DNA of 64,000 nucleotides from Bacillus horti (GCF_030813115.1 NZ_JAUSTY010000012.1:62001-126000); one strand, 5' to 3'. Positions 26,596 to 35,758 are shown, numbered from the stretch's first letter. A program made the numbers and translations. Notes: a model not told the origin generated them from the letters alone.

Positions 26596-27389
26596 TATAG
26601 AATCACCCTTCTTACGTAATTTGAAATAATCTCAATAGAAATAATGGATAGTACAATCGTAATAACGACCAAGCTAGCGGCACTATAATTTAAACTTTTA
26701 TAATAAAGGTCGAAGGAAAAACCAATTCCTGTTCCCGTTAAAATACCGACTAATGTTGCGCTACGAATATTTGTTTCAACCATAAATAAGATCCAGCTAA
26801 TTAACTGTGGGCTACTTGAAGGCATCACGGAATTAGAAATAATAGAAAAATAGCTTGCCCCCGTAGCTCGTAGCGCTTCAACAGAGCTATTACTTACCTC
26901 GTCAATGGATTCCATAAACGCACGTGTTAAAAAACCAAAAGAAACAAAAAACAGAGCAAAATATCCTGTCAATGAGCTTTGCCCAAAGGAAAACAATAGA
27001 ATTAACGACCAAGCTGCAACGTCAATATTCCTAAATAAAGTAGCAATTCCACGACTAATTACAGCTAGAAAGTTGTTTGTCCTTGTTGTTTGTGAGCCAA
27101 ATATGGCAAAAAGCAGAGCAAATATGGCGGCAACCGTTGTTGCGGCAATGGAGAGCAGAATGGTTTCAATAAGCTTCTCCATAATACGTGGTAGCCGTTC
27201 AAGGGATTTTGCATCGGGATAAAAATGACTTACTCCCCATTCAAACGCCTTAGGAATAGAAGTAATTCCTTGAATCACATCAAATTCTGTAAGAATCATA
27301 GATCCATATGTGATACCTATAATAGCAGCAATGACTAGTAATGTGTTTCTTCTCTTTTTAGCGAAAAAATCAGACGGCGTTTTTGGCAT
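26595..27389 (-). CDS. phnE: Phosphonate ABC transporter permease PhnE (first copy)
   Basis: A permease of 264 residues. Hydrophobic helices surround SRGIATLFRNIDVAAWSLIL and the EAA-like loop ESIDEVSNSSVEALRATGAS. It overlaps the 3' end of phnC by 20 bases and has AGGAG before its ATG. It is only distantly similar to the second PhnE, so this is an old duplication rather than a recent repeat or frameshift pair. Confidence 0.9.
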   Translation of the reverse strand: MPKTPSDFFAKKRRNTLLVIAAIIGITYGSMILTEFDVIQGITSIPKAFEWGVSHFYPDAKSLERLPRIMEKLIETILLSIAATTVAAIFALLFAIFGSQTTRTNNFLAVISRGIATLFRNIDVAAWSLILLFSFGQSSLTGYFALFFVSFGFLTRAFMESIDEVSNSSVEALRATGASYFSIISNSVMPSSSPQLISWILFMVETNIRSATLVGILTGTGIGFSFDLYYKSLNYSAASLVVITIVLSIISIEIISNYVRRVIL

Positions 27390-28185
27390 TGTTTTCTCCT
27401 GCTTTTCCTACTTCTTCTACATCAATAATTAATTCTCCCATTTGTGAGCCGTAAATCTCATGGATCTGTTCCATCGTAATTTCTTTAGGAGAACCATCAT
27501 AAACAATTCGTCCTTTGCTCACGCCAATAATTCGATCTGAATACTTCAAAGCAACATCCACCTGGTGCAGGTTGACCAGTACGGTAATCCCCATGTTTGT
27601 CGAAATGTTTCTTAAGTGATCCATTATCGTTTTTGAGGCATTAGGGTCAAGAGAGGCAATAGGCTCATCACAAAGAAGCATCTTTGGATTTTGAATTAAA
27701 GCTCTAGCTATACCAACTCTTTGCTTCTGCCCACCGCTTAACTGATCACTTCTTTTATAAATCTGCTCATCCAGACCAAGAGTGCCTAGAAGCTCCACCG
27801 CTTGATTTTTTTCTTCATTATTGTATAAACCTAAAGCACCAGCCAATGTTGATTTATAGCCTAGTCTTCCGTGAAGCACGTTCTCAATTACACTAAGACG
27901 ATTTACTAAATTATAATGCTGGAAAACCATGCCGATCTTGGTTCTAAGCTGTCGTAAGCCTTTTTTATTTAGGGATAATACGTTATCTCCATCAAACTGA
28001 ATTTCTCCATCACTTGCCTGAATCATTCTGTTAATACAACGAAGGAGAGTTGATTTTCCCGCTCCAGATGGACCAATAACGGAAACGAACTCTCCCTCTT
28101 GTACAGAAAAGTTGACATCAGCTAAAGCTACAGTATCAGAGCCATACTGCTTGGAAACGTTTTTGAATTCTAATAATGTAGTCAT
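27370..28185 (-). CDS. phnC: Phosphonate ABC transporter ATPase PhnC
   Basis: An ATPase of 271 residues with Walker A GPSGAGKST, Q-loop VFQHYNLV, signature [15 protein letters not shown] and Walker B MLLCDEPIASLD. The ATG at 28185 has AGGGAG seven bases upstream; an in-frame ATG at 28227 has none. It lies between phnD and two phnE genes and powers phosphonate (or phosphite) uptake. A GC-rich stem-loop separates it from phnD. Confidence 0.92.
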   Translation of the reverse strand: MTTLLEFKNVSKQYGSDTVALADVNFSVQEGEFVSVIGPSGAGKSTLLRCINRMIQASDGEIQFDGDNVLSLNKKGLRQLRTKIGMVFQHYNLVNRLSVIENVLHGRLGYKSTLAGALGLYNNEEKNQAVELLGTLGLDEQIYKRSDQLSGGQKQRVGIARALIQNPKMLLCDEPIASLDPNASKTIMDHLRNISTNMGITVLVNLHQVDVALKYSDRIIGVSKGRIVYDGSPKEITMEQIHEIYGSQMGELIIDVEEVGKAGENNAKNAV

Positions 28186-28238
28186 GGACAACTCCCTTCC
28201 TATTCTAGAGTAAATTGTTCTAGGCAAAATTAGGGGGA

Positions 28239-28285
28239 GGGATCGGCTTATGTAACCTTAGATGCTTAGCATCTAGCCGACCCCC
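28239..28285 (-). promoter_or_regulatory. Intercistronic stem-loop between phnD and phnC
   Basis: The arms GGG-A-TCGGCT (28239-28248, with one bulged A) and AGCCGACCC (28275-28283) enclose a second hairpin, AGATGC-TTA-GCATCT (28260-28274). No strong T-run follows on the minus strand. Such elements often stabilise upstream mRNA and keep binding protein in excess over the rest of the importer, or act as partial terminators. Confidence 0.6.
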
Positions 28286-28303
28286 AAAGCTTAACTGTAT
28301 GAA

Positions 28304-29407
28304 TTAATTAGATAATTCGCGAATTGGGTTAAACCATGCATCTTCAACTTGAATAAAACGCTCATCAGCTGATTTGCTAAACAATCCAGTTGCTCCTGTG
28401 TCTCTAGGAACAAAGATTTGTTCATTATTAGCTGCCTCATCAGATGTAAATGCTGCTACAATCGCTGCAAAGTCAGCATCACTTACATTATCTCTGTTTG
28501 CAACAAATGGAGCGTTAAGTACAGGAGTTACAGAGATAAGAACGAATTCTTCTCCAGGAATCGTGTTAAACGGTTCTGCAGCATCAGCTCTAACACCGTA
28601 GACAGATCCAGGTCTATTTTCTTCACCTTCTAAAAGCTCTACATAGTTGTTCACACATGTATCACAAAACGCGGCAATGTCTACACGATCTGTTAGAAGG
28701 TTAACAGCTGATCCTTGGTGAGAACCACCGTAGGATACTTCAGAGAAGAAGTCCCCACCTTCAAGTAAATCATCGGATGTTAAATCCTTGAACTCATCTG
28801 TATTACTGAAATAATCTACAATTCCAGTTGATGGAACGACAAATCCAGAGGTTGAGCTGTTAGAAACAAAGGAGAACCTTTTATCTACTATATTTTCAAT
28901 GGAGAATTGATCCCCATCTTTATATTGATCTTCATTTCCTTTTTTCACAGCTAGCCAGCTGTAATAAACAGCATCATCAAGCGTTCCAGATGAACCACTT
29001 GGAACAGCAATTGGAAGAACATTACTATTTCTATTATTTGCTTCAATGTATCCTACCGCACCCATAAATGCTAGATCAGCATTTCCGTTAGCAATAGTTT
29101 CAATAGCGATGATGTAATCAGTTGTTGTTCTGTGCTCGACTGTTTTACCAGTTGCATCCTCAACTAGTTCTGCAATCGCATCACGCGCATCCTTCAAGTC
29201 TGCTCCAGATTCATTTGGGTACCAAACGATTGTTATTGTACCACCTTCCTCTGCTGCAGGAGTTTCAGCTCCTGTAGAAGGATTTTCTTGTTGAGAATTG
29301 TTGCCTGATGGTTCATTTGCTCCTGTATCAGAAGAACTAGAACATCCAGCAAGTAGAGCAAAGCTTGCTAACACCGCAAATACAAAAAATAAGTAAGATC
29401 TTTTCAT
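28304..29407 (-). CDS. phnD: Phosphonate-binding lipoprotein PhnD
   Basis: A lipoprotein of 367 residues. The signal peptide ends in a lipobox, LLAGCSSSSD, so it should be tethered to the outer face of the membrane. An Asn/Ser/Glu-rich linker follows, then the PhnD-type binding fold (IVWYPNESGADLKDARDAI, EHRTTTDYIIAIETIANG, DLAFMGAVGYIEA). It delivers phosphonates to PhnCEE. GAGGGGAG precedes the ATG. It is the first gene of the leftward operon and divergent from phnF. Confidence 0.92.
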   Translation of the reverse strand: MKRSYLFFVFAVLASFALLAGCSSSSDTGANEPSGNNSQQENPSTGAETPAAEEGGTITIVWYPNESGADLKDARDAIAELVEDATGKTVEHRTTTDYIIAIETIANGNADLAFMGAVGYIEANNRNSNVLPIAVPSGSSGTLDDAVYYSWLAVKKGNEDQYKDGDQFSIENIVDKRFSFVSNSSTSGFVVPSTGIVDYFSNTDEFKDLTSDDLLEGGDFFSEVSYGGSHQGSAVNLLTDRVDIAAFCDTCVNNYVELLEGEENRPGSVYGVRADAAEPFNTIPGEEFVLISVTPVLNAPFVANRDNVSDADFAAIVAAFTSDEAANNEQIFVPRDTGATGLFSKSADERFIQVEDAWFNPIRELSN

Positions 29408-29524
29408 GTGAAGTCTCCCCTCTTTTTCTAAGCATCAATTAGTTTTTTTACAAGAAATAATGCTTATTCGGTTTCCATAATAAACAACAATGTTTAATCC
29501 AGTTTTAAGGAACCATAGTGAAAT

Positions 29525-29541
29525 TGTAAACTTTTTGAAAA
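29525..29541 (-). promoter_or_regulatory. Candidate PhoP half-box ahead of phnD
   Basis: On the minus strand TTTTCA and TTTACA are spaced 11 bases apart (start to start), matching the TT(A/T/C)ACA direct-repeat spacing of Bacillus PhoP sites, about 120 bases upstream of phnD. Only two repeats are seen, so the call is weak. Confidence 0.3.
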
Positions 29542-29709
29542 GGGATTCCCCTTGTATATGGCTTTTTCTTTCTACCACTAAAAGCGTAAAATCACATGAG
29601 TTGAGGCACAAAATCAGCTTAGAGTACAACCTATGTAAAGAAAATTTGGATTTTAAAATGTAAAAATGATGACTGTCCCCTTTACGTAACAATGTCGTAG
29701 TTAAAAAAA

Positions 29710-29747
29710 TTTACAAATTTTCAATCATTTTTTACATCTCCTTAACC
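29710..29747 (+). promoter_or_regulatory. Candidate PhoP box ahead of phnF
   Basis: TTTACA (29710), TTCAAT (29720), TTTACA (29731) and TTAACC (29742) recur at 10-11-11 base steps about 65-100 bases before phnF. Bacillus PhoP binds such direct repeats on genes induced by phosphate starvation. Two repeats are imperfect. Confidence 0.35.
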
Positions 29748-29810
29748 ATGTGAACTTGTTGATAAGTTAGATTTGAAATAAGCAAGAGGACTTAAGTGTG
29801 AGAGGGGGAT

Positions 29811-30539
29811 GTGAGGGTGAAAACGCAGGATGATGGTGTGCTTCATTTGGAGATAGCCGAGTATTTGATTAAGCAAATTCGCCAGGGTGTTTTTTCAGAG
29901 AATCAAAAAATTCCTTCTGAAAATGACCTTTGTAGACAGTTTCAAGTCAACCGTCACGTTGTTAGGCAAGCTATTGCTAGAATGACGAACTTGGGCTGGG
30001 TTACACCTGTTCAAGGAAGAGGGTGCTACGTCAACCAACTGGTTGAGCCCATTCAGTATGTTCTTTCATCACAAACACGATTTTCTGAGAACATGGAAAG
30101 CCAAGGACTACCCTACACCGCTAAATTACTAAGCTGGGAGGAAGGGATTGCCGGTGATGAAGAGCGAGCTAATTTAGAGCTTGCTGAAGGAGCCCGGGTA
30201 TACAGGCTAGAGATTATGCGTTCAACTGATGATAATCCTCTTTCTGTTACCTCTACCGTATTGCCAAAGGAAGAGTTCCCCGATTTGGAGACACATCTGA
30301 CTAACTTTAGCTCTTTATATCGCATTTTTATAGAACAGTACCGCTTTCGTCCCATTCGAAAAAAATCTATTGTTCAAGCGTGTTTACCTCTATTAAAAGA
30401 CGCAAAGCTATTGGACATCCCGGAAAGTGTACCCATAGTACAGATTGAAAGCCTGATGAATCATCCTGGAGGAGCTCCAATTGAATACAGTGTAGCCAGA
30501 ATTCGGGGAGATCGACATAAATACATGATTGAGTTTTAG
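29811..30539 (+). CDS. phnF: GntR/UTRA-family regulator PhnF
   Basis: A regulator of 242 residues: an N-terminal GntR winged helix (about 10-75; IPSENDLCRQFQVNRHVVRQ) and a C-terminal UTRA ligand-binding domain (about 95-240). PhnF-type proteins repress phosphonate genes until phosphate is limiting or a ligand binds. It heads the rightward C-P lyase operon, 67 bases before phnG. GTG at 29811 or GTG at 29817 could start it; the GAGGGGG site fits the second slightly better. Confidence 0.87.
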   Translation: MRVKTQDDGVLHLEIAEYLIKQIRQGVFSENQKIPSENDLCRQFQVNRHVVRQAIARMTNLGWVTPVQGRGCYVNQLVEPIQYVLSSQTRFSENMESQGLPYTAKLLSWEEGIAGDEERANLELAEGARVYRLEIMRSTDDNPLSVTSTVLPKEEFPDLETHLTNFSSLYRIFIEQYRFRPIRKKSIVQACLPLLKDAKLLDIPESVPIVQIESLMNHPGGAPIEYSVARIRGDRHKYMIEF

Positions 30540-30606
30540 CTAGTAATTATACTAGTAGATTAAATAAACAGAAATAGGAAGATGTACAGAACAGGAAGGA
30601 GAAGCT

Positions 30607-31044
30607 ATGAAAAAAGCGAGATTGACCAAGATATTAATTGAAGCAGAACGTAACGTATTGTCACAATATGCTGGACAAATTGAAAAAGTAGCAAAGGTTA
30701 AGGTTGAAGCTCCACCAACAACAGGATTAGTAATGACCAAAACGCGCGATTCGGTTTCACAGACCCCCTTTTACTTAGGAGAGGTATTAGTGACAGAATG
30801 TACAGTTTCTATTGATGGTATGTTTGGCATGGGTGTAATCATGGGGGATGACTTCGAGCGTTCCTATCAGTTGGCCGTTATAGATGCAGCCTATAATGCG
30901 GGGCTGCCACTTACTTCTAGCTGGGAGGATGAGCTAGTACAGGTGGAAAAGGATAATAACAATAGAAAGCTACAGGAATGGGCTAAGCTAGCTCAGACTC
31001 GAGTTCATTTTGACACGATGGAGGATTACAATGACAAAAGCTGA
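30607..31044 (+). CDS. phnG: Carbon-phosphorus lyase core subunit PhnG
   Basis: A 145-residue subunit of the PhnGHIJ core complex. PhnG with PhnI, PhnH and PhnL transfers the phosphonate to ATP-derived ribose, displacing adenine. KVEAPPTTGLVMTKTRDSV and FYLGEVLVTECTVSI match the family. AAGGAG precedes the ATG, and phnH begins inside its last codons (14-base overlap). Confidence 0.92.
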   Translation: MKKARLTKILIEAERNVLSQYAGQIEKVAKVKVEAPPTTGLVMTKTRDSVSQTPFYLGEVLVTECTVSIDGMFGMGVIMGDDFERSYQLAVIDAAYNAGLPLTSSWEDELVQVEKDNNNRKLQEWAKLAQTRVHFDTMEDYNDKS

Positions 31045-31660
31045 GATGATCGATTTTAGTATGGTTTATGATACCCAGTACATTTTCAGAAAGCTATTAG
31101 ATTGTGCAGCAAGACCTGGTACCATTCACAACCTATACAATTCGATTAAAATGCTAGATCATCAAGCAGACCTTCCTCCTGCCATAGCGGGTATAGCGTA
31201 CACCTTGCTCGATCGAGAGGTTACGTTTTGTGTTTCTGGAGCTAAGCAGCAGCTGGTGGAGCAAAGCTTACAATGGAAGACGTTTAGCAAACCTTCTGAG
31301 CTGGAACAGGCTGACTTTGTTTTTGTTCTAGAGACTGAACTGGATGAACAAGAAGTGGGTGTAATCATGCAGCAAGTGAATGGAGGGACATTGATTGATC
31401 CTCATACAAGTACAACTATGGTTCTGCTTGTCCAAGAGTTATCTTCTTCAACAGGAGAAGCTTATGGGCTTCGTCTACGTGGACCAGGCATTCAAGAAAG
31501 TACGTCGTGTAGCGTAACCGGCTTGAATTGGAAGTGGATGGAGGAAAGGGCTATCCGTAATCAAGAATTTCCTTTAGGTATCGATATGATCCTAGCTACA
31601 GCTGAGGGTGATGTAATGGTTTTACCGAGAACGACATCTGTTGAAAGAGAGGATCAATAA
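31031..31660 (+). CDS. phnH: Carbon-phosphorus lyase core subunit PhnH
   Basis: A 209-residue subunit of the lyase core, needed for the nucleosidase/transfer step. FRKLLDCAARPGTIHNL at the N-terminus and GTLIDPHTSTTMVLLVQEL, YGLRLRGPGIQ are typical. The ATG at 31031 is chosen because GGAGG lies six bases upstream; an ATG at 31010 has no site. It overlaps phnG by 14 bases, and phnI begins two bases after its stop. Confidence 0.92.
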   Translation: MTKAEMIDFSMVYDTQYIFRKLLDCAARPGTIHNLYNSIKMLDHQADLPPAIAGIAYTLLDREVTFCVSGAKQQLVEQSLQWKTFSKPSELEQADFVFVLETELDEQEVGVIMQQVNGGTLIDPHTSTTMVLLVQELSSSTGEAYGLRLRGPGIQESTSCSVTGLNWKWMEERAIRNQEFPLGIDMILATAEGDVMVLPRTTSVEREDQ

Positions 31661-31661
31661 C

Positions 31662-32795
31662 ATGGGGTACGTTGCCGTAACAGGTGGTCAGAAGGCGATA
31701 GAAGGAGCGGAAAAGCTTGTTCACTTATATCGCTTACAGGCAGCTAAGCAAGCTTTACCAACAGAAGAAATTAGGAGCCAAATGAGACTACTTATTGACC
31801 GAGTAATGGGAGAAGGTGGGCTGTATGCGCCAGGATACGCCTCTTTAGCCTTGAAGCAAGCTGAAGGTGATCCATCAGAGGCAGCCTTTTTATTGCGAGC
31901 CTACCGTTCAACCCTACCAAGGAATCATTATTCTTTAACGGTTGAGCCAGGAAATATGCGTGTTATACGCCGAATTTCCTCTGCTTTTAAGGATATTCCC
32001 GGAGGGCAGCTATTAGGTCCTACTTATGATTATACACATCGTTTGTTGAACTTTGAGCTAAGGCAGGAGGATCAGCAGGCCATTATAAGCTTTTTACAGG
32101 AGTTAGAGATTGACATAGAGTCTGAGGAAACGCTTGATTCTTTTCCAAAGGTGGTTGAATTGTTAAAAGATCAAAAGCTAATGGCCGATCGTCAAGCTGT
32201 AGAGGACGAACCGTTTGATGTCACAAGAGAAAAGCTATCGTTCCCACTTCCACGTTCAGCAAGGCTTCAGCTATTGGCTAGAGGGGAAACGGGCGCGATG
32301 ACCGCTTTTGCTTACAGCAGTATGCGAGGGTACGGAGCTGTCCATCCCACTATTGGTGAGTTAAGAGTAGGGTACACGGATGTATATATCCCTTATCCAT
32401 ATGGTAGTGGAAAGGATGAGGAGGACTCTATTTATATCGGTGAAATGCTGTTAACCGAGGTAGAAACGATTAATTCCTTTACTCAGAACGATCAAGGAGA
32501 CGTTGAGTTTATGCTAGGCTACGGATTAACGATGGGACAGAATGAGGTCAAAGCTATTTCTATGGCTATATTGGAAAGAAGCTTAGATACGCAGGGACAT
32601 TCACCAACACAGGATGAAGAGTTTGTTTTGCTGCATATTGACAGTGTTGAGGCACATGGCTTTGTTTCCCATTTGAAAATGCCTCATTATATTACCTTCC
32701 AATCTTCACTTGACCGCATCCGTCAAGCGCAGAATACAGGAAAACATCAAGCACAGAATGTGGGAAAGGATGAACAGCATGTTTCAGCAGACTGA
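31662..32795 (+). CDS. phnI: Carbon-phosphorus lyase core subunit PhnI
   Basis: The 377-residue nucleosidase subunit of the C-P lyase core. It opens with the family-typical MGYVAVTGGQKAIEGAEKLV and contains PNHYSL-like and YAYSSMRGYGAVHPTIGELR-like blocks (here FAYSSMRGYGAVHPTIGELR). The ATG at 31662 has GAGAGGATC upstream; an in-frame TTG at 31641 lies inside phnH. phnJ starts within its last 17 bases, indicating coupled translation. The C-terminal tail has a small repeat (QNTGKHQAQNVGK). Confidence 0.93.
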   Translation: MGYVAVTGGQKAIEGAEKLVHLYRLQAAKQALPTEEIRSQMRLLIDRVMGEGGLYAPGYASLALKQAEGDPSEAAFLLRAYRSTLPRNHYSLTVEPGNMRVIRRISSAFKDIPGGQLLGPTYDYTHRLLNFELRQEDQQAIISFLQELEIDIESEETLDSFPKVVELLKDQKLMADRQAVEDEPFDVTREKLSFPLPRSARLQLLARGETGAMTAFAYSSMRGYGAVHPTIGELRVGYTDVYIPYPYGSGKDEEDSIYIGEMLLTEVETINSFTQNDQGDVEFMLGYGLTMGQNEVKAISMAILERSLDTQGHSPTQDEEFVLLHIDSVEAHGFVSHLKMPHYITFQSSLDRIRQAQNTGKHQAQNVGKDEQHVSAD

Positions 32796-33621
32796 GCAAA
32801 AGTACAATTACGCTTTTTTAGATGAAGGATCAAAGAGAGAAATACGAAGAGCTACTCTTAAAGCTATCGCTATTCCAGGCTACCAGGTACCTTTTGCCTC
32901 TAGAGAAATGCCCATTGGAAGAGGATGGGGAACAGGAGGACTTCAATTGACCCTGTCTCTAATTGGAGAAGCAGATTGCTTGAAGGTGATCGATCAAGGG
33001 CATGACGATAGCGTGAATGCGGTCAGTATTAAACGCCTCGTGCAAAGCTGTACGAATGTAGAAACGACTGATAGCACGGCTGATGCAACTTTAATCCAGA
33101 CGAGACATCGTGTCCCGGAGAGACCGTTACGTGCAGACCAAATTCTAGTGCTACAAGTTCCCTTACCAGAGCCGCTCCGACGAGTGGAAGCAAAGGAGCA
33201 AGAAACGAAACGTTTACATGCTGAAATGGACTATAGCAGTATGTGGCTGCGCCTGTACGAGGATATTGTGAAGTGGGGAAAAATTACGATTGGTGCTGAC
33301 TATCCAAGTATGGCTCATGATCGGTACATCTTTAATCCAAGCCCTATTCCACGCTATGACTTATTAAAGCTTAATCAATCTGAAGGACTTTATCTGTTCG
33401 GAGCAGGTCGGGAGAAAAAAATCTATGCCATACCTCCCTACACCTCTGTTACTCCTCTTCAATTTGAGGATTACCCGTTTGAGGTTGAAGCGTTTGATGG
33501 GCAGTCCTGTCATTTATGCGGAAGTACGGATACTTTCCTTGATGAGATCTATAGTGATCAAACAGGAAGAAAGCTGTATCAATGCTCCGATACGTCATAC
33601 TGTGTTGAAAAACAAAGGTAA
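32779..33621 (+). CDS. phnJ: C-P lyase radical enzyme PhnJ (alpha-D-ribose 1-methylphosphonate 5-phosphate C-P-lyase)
   Basis: The 280-residue radical-SAM-type enzyme that cleaves the carbon-phosphorus bond, giving alkane and 5-phosphoribosyl 1,2-cyclic phosphate. The C-x2-C-x21-C-x5-C cluster motif known from E. coli PhnJ is intact (C244, C247, C269, C275), and the glycyl-radical position (E. coli G32) is G34 in AIPGYQVPF. REMPIGRGWGTGGLQLT is also typical. The ATG at 32779 gives near-identical length to E. coli PhnJ and has AAAGGA eight bases upstream. It overlaps phnI. The complete motif argues for a working enzyme. Confidence 0.95.
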   Translation: MFQQTEQKYNYAFLDEGSKREIRRATLKAIAIPGYQVPFASREMPIGRGWGTGGLQLTLSLIGEADCLKVIDQGHDDSVNAVSIKRLVQSCTNVETTDSTADATLIQTRHRVPERPLRADQILVLQVPLPEPLRRVEAKEQETKRLHAEMDYSSMWLRLYEDIVKWGKITIGADYPSMAHDRYIFNPSPIPRYDLLKLNQSEGLYLFGAGREKKIYAIPPYTSVTPLQFEDYPFEVEAFDGQSCHLCGSTDTFLDEIYSDQTGRKLYQCSDTSYCVEKQR

Positions 33622-33635
33622 AGGAGTTCATCGTT

Positions 33636-34502
33636 ATGCAGGATACTATTAGGTCTACAGTGACGGAACAGCCACAGTTGAAGGTACAGCATCTGAACAA
33701 GAGATATGGAAAGGGCTGCTCCCGATGCACAGACCCTACCTTCCTTGCTGAAGAAGGTCAGCGCTGTCCGCATTGTGGCAGTGTTTGGGCGTGTATAGAT
33801 GTTAATTTTGATCTATATCAGGGGGAAATCTTAGGAATCGTTGGTGAAAGTGGATCAGGAAAGAGTACTTTGGTGAAATGTCTATATTTTGATGATCAGA
33901 TTACCTCAGGGTCAGCTCATATAGCAGCGTACAAAAATGGTGAGCTTGATATATTTAGTGAGTCCGCTCAGCAAAAGAGATATATTCGTAACCATCTGCT
34001 AGGAATGATCTATCAAAATCCATGGCTTGGATTAAAAATGTCCTTCTCCAGTGGAGGAAATATCGCCGAGAAGCTGATTGCTTCAGGCTCCTATCACGTT
34101 GGAAGCATTCGAGCAAGAGCAACAGAGCTACTAGAGCATGTAGAGATCCCTATTTCTAGGATAAATGAACAGCCGAAGAATTTTAGTGGGGGAATGCAAC
34201 AAAGAGTGCAAATCTCTAAAGCTTTAGCTAATAACCCACCCATTTTACTGCTTGATGAGGTTACAACAGGCCTAGATTTGTCTGTTCAAGCTAGGGTGCT
34301 CGACCTAATACGCAATATTCAGCGTCAATTCAATGTAGGAATGATCCTTGTTTCTCATGACCTAGGTGTCATTCGAATGCTTGCTGATCGAACAATGGTC
34401 ATGAAAGGTGGGAGGGTAATCGAGCAAGGGTTAACCGATCAAATTTTGGAGGACCCTCAGCATGCTTACACACAGAAGCTAGTTCATTCTCTATTATCGT
34501 AA
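33636..34502 (+). CDS. phnK: C-P lyase ABC-type ATPase PhnK
   Basis: A 288-residue ABC ATPase that binds the PhnGHIJ core rather than a membrane channel. Walker A is GESGSGKST, the signature is FSGGMQQRVQISKAL and Walker B is ILLLDEVTTGLD. Its N-terminus has a cysteine-rich insertion (GCSRC at about residues 28-32 and CPHCG about 45-49) that looks like a small zinc-ribbon or cluster-binding module, seen in other Gram-positive PhnK proteins. AAAGGAG precedes the ATG. Confidence 0.92.
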   Translation: MQDTIRSTVTEQPQLKVQHLNKRYGKGCSRCTDPTFLAEEGQRCPHCGSVWACIDVNFDLYQGEILGIVGESGSGKSTLVKCLYFDDQITSGSAHIAAYKNGELDIFSESAQQKRYIRNHLLGMIYQNPWLGLKMSFSSGGNIAEKLIASGSYHVGSIRARATELLEHVEIPISRINEQPKNFSGGMQQRVQISKALANNPPILLLDEVTTGLDLSVQARVLDLIRNIQRQFNVGMILVSHDLGVIRMLADRTMVMKGGRVIEQGLTDQILEDPQHAYTQKLVHSLLS

Positions 34503-34561
34503 AAAGACTTTTAACCTAGGTAACCTTATAAGACAGGCAAAATAAGCATATGAGGTGAAAG

Positions 34562-35758
34562 ATGACAATGTCCATCCTTATTTATAACGCTCAGATCGTG
34601 ACACCAACAAAAGTCATTCAGAACGGTTCCATACTTATTGAAGAGGATCGCATTATAGCCATTGAAGAAGGACTTATCCAAAGCTCTGTTCAACCAACAG
34701 AATGTATCGATGTACATGGAAGCTATGTCCTGCCGGGGTTAGTTGATTCACACAGTGATGCCATTGAAATGGAGCTTGAGCCTAGACCAAGCAGCGCCTT
34801 TCCGATGGAGGTATCCTTTTACGAGCTAGAGAAAAAGCTTGTTGGAGAAGGGATCACCACGATCTATCACTCCTTGTCTTTACTTGATGAGGACGCTAAA
34901 AAATGGGTCAGACAAAACAGAACGGTTTTAAACACCATTAAGGAAATCCATGGGCTAGCACAGGGAGAGTTTTTAATTCGCCACAAGATTCACTTACGCT
35001 ATGAAATCACGAATGTAACGGCACTTGAGGATGTAAAAGAGCTCCTTAGAAATGGTCATATCCACCAGCTATCCTTTATGGACCATACTCCAGGTCAGGG
35101 GCAATTTAGAGACATTGAAATTCATAGAAAACTGTTGATGGAGCATCGCCATTTCAGTGAGACGGAGGCTAATGAAATTATAGAGGCACACAGGACACAG
35201 CAAAAGCTAGACCCGAAACTGATTCAAGATTTGGCTGACCTTGCTTTAGAGCACGGAATACCTGTTGCCTCTCATGATGATGATACGGTCGAAAAGCTAG
35301 AGGTTGTTAAGGACTGGCATGCAGTCATTTGTGAGTTCCCTATTGAGCTTGCGGTGGCCAAAAAAGCAAAGGAAATGGGCTTGTCTGTTGTGATGGGTGC
35401 ACCAAATGTCATGCTAGGGAAGTCACATAGTAATAATCTATCAGCTATGGAAGCCATTCATGAGAATGTGGTAGATATACTGTGCTCAGACTATTATCCT
35501 TCGTCTCTACTACATGCTGCTTTTAAGCTCTATTCCACAGGACTTCCTCTTCAACAGGCGGTCAATCTAGTGTCCTTACACCCAGCTAAAGCGTTACACA
35601 TTGAGGGTCATGTTGGATCACTTGAGATCGGGAAAAAGGCTGATCTGCTCATTGTTCGGACTGACGCTCACCGTCCTATTTTACAAAGTGTCTATGTGAA
35701 TGGGAAGGTGGTCTGTCAATTGAATTACCAGATTCCAGCTAGAGTGCCTATCACTTGA
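34562..35758 (+). CDS. phnM: RPnTP diphosphatase PhnM
   Basis: An amidohydrolase-family enzyme of 398 residues that converts alpha-D-ribose 1-methylphosphonate 5-triphosphate to the 5-monophosphate and pyrophosphate, supplying PhnJ. Metal-site features are visible: VLPGLVDSHSDAIEMELEPR, SFMDHTPGQGQ, GIPVASHDDDT and ILCSDYYPSSLL. GAGGTGAAAG precedes the ATG. It sits between phnK and phnL, separated from phnL by 93 bases. Confidence 0.93.
   Translation: MTMSILIYNAQIVTPTKVIQNGSILIEEDRIIAIEEGLIQSSVQPTECIDVHGSYVLPGLVDSHSDAIEMELEPRPSSAFPMEVSFYELEKKLVGEGITTIYHSLSLLDEDAKKWVRQNRTVLNTIKEIHGLAQGEFLIRHKIHLRYEITNVTALEDVKELLRNGHIHQLSFMDHTPGQGQFRDIEIHRKLLMEHRHFSETEANEIIEAHRTQQKLDPKLIQDLADLALEHGIPVASHDDDTVEKLEVVKDWHAVICEFPIELAVAKKAKEMGLSVVMGAPNVMLGKSHSNNLSAMEAIHENVVDILCSDYYPSSLLHAAFKLYSTGLPLQQAVNLVSLHPAKALHIEGHVGSLEIGKKADLLIVRTDAHRPILQSVYVNGKVVCQLNYQIPARVPIT

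Larger units (their letters stand above)
29408..29810. other. Divergent phnD/phnF intergenic region (403 bases)
   Basis: AT-rich region that must hold the promoters of both phosphonate operons. It contains TTTACA-like repeats with about 11-base phasing on each strand (separate entries). An open frame on the minus strand (29435-29692) lacks a ribosome-binding site and family features, so I do not call it a gene. Confidence 0.6.

Noticed and set aside
25747-27389. Two phnE genes in a row as a possible frameshifted or recently duplicated gene
   Set aside because: Both are complete permeases with different sequences, each with its own start; heterodimeric PhnE pairs are common in phosphonate importers.
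29435-29692. An 85-residue minus-strand frame between phnD and phnF
   Set aside because: It fills a promoter region, has low-complexity composition, and lacks a ribosome-binding site; regulatory repeats explain the spacer better.
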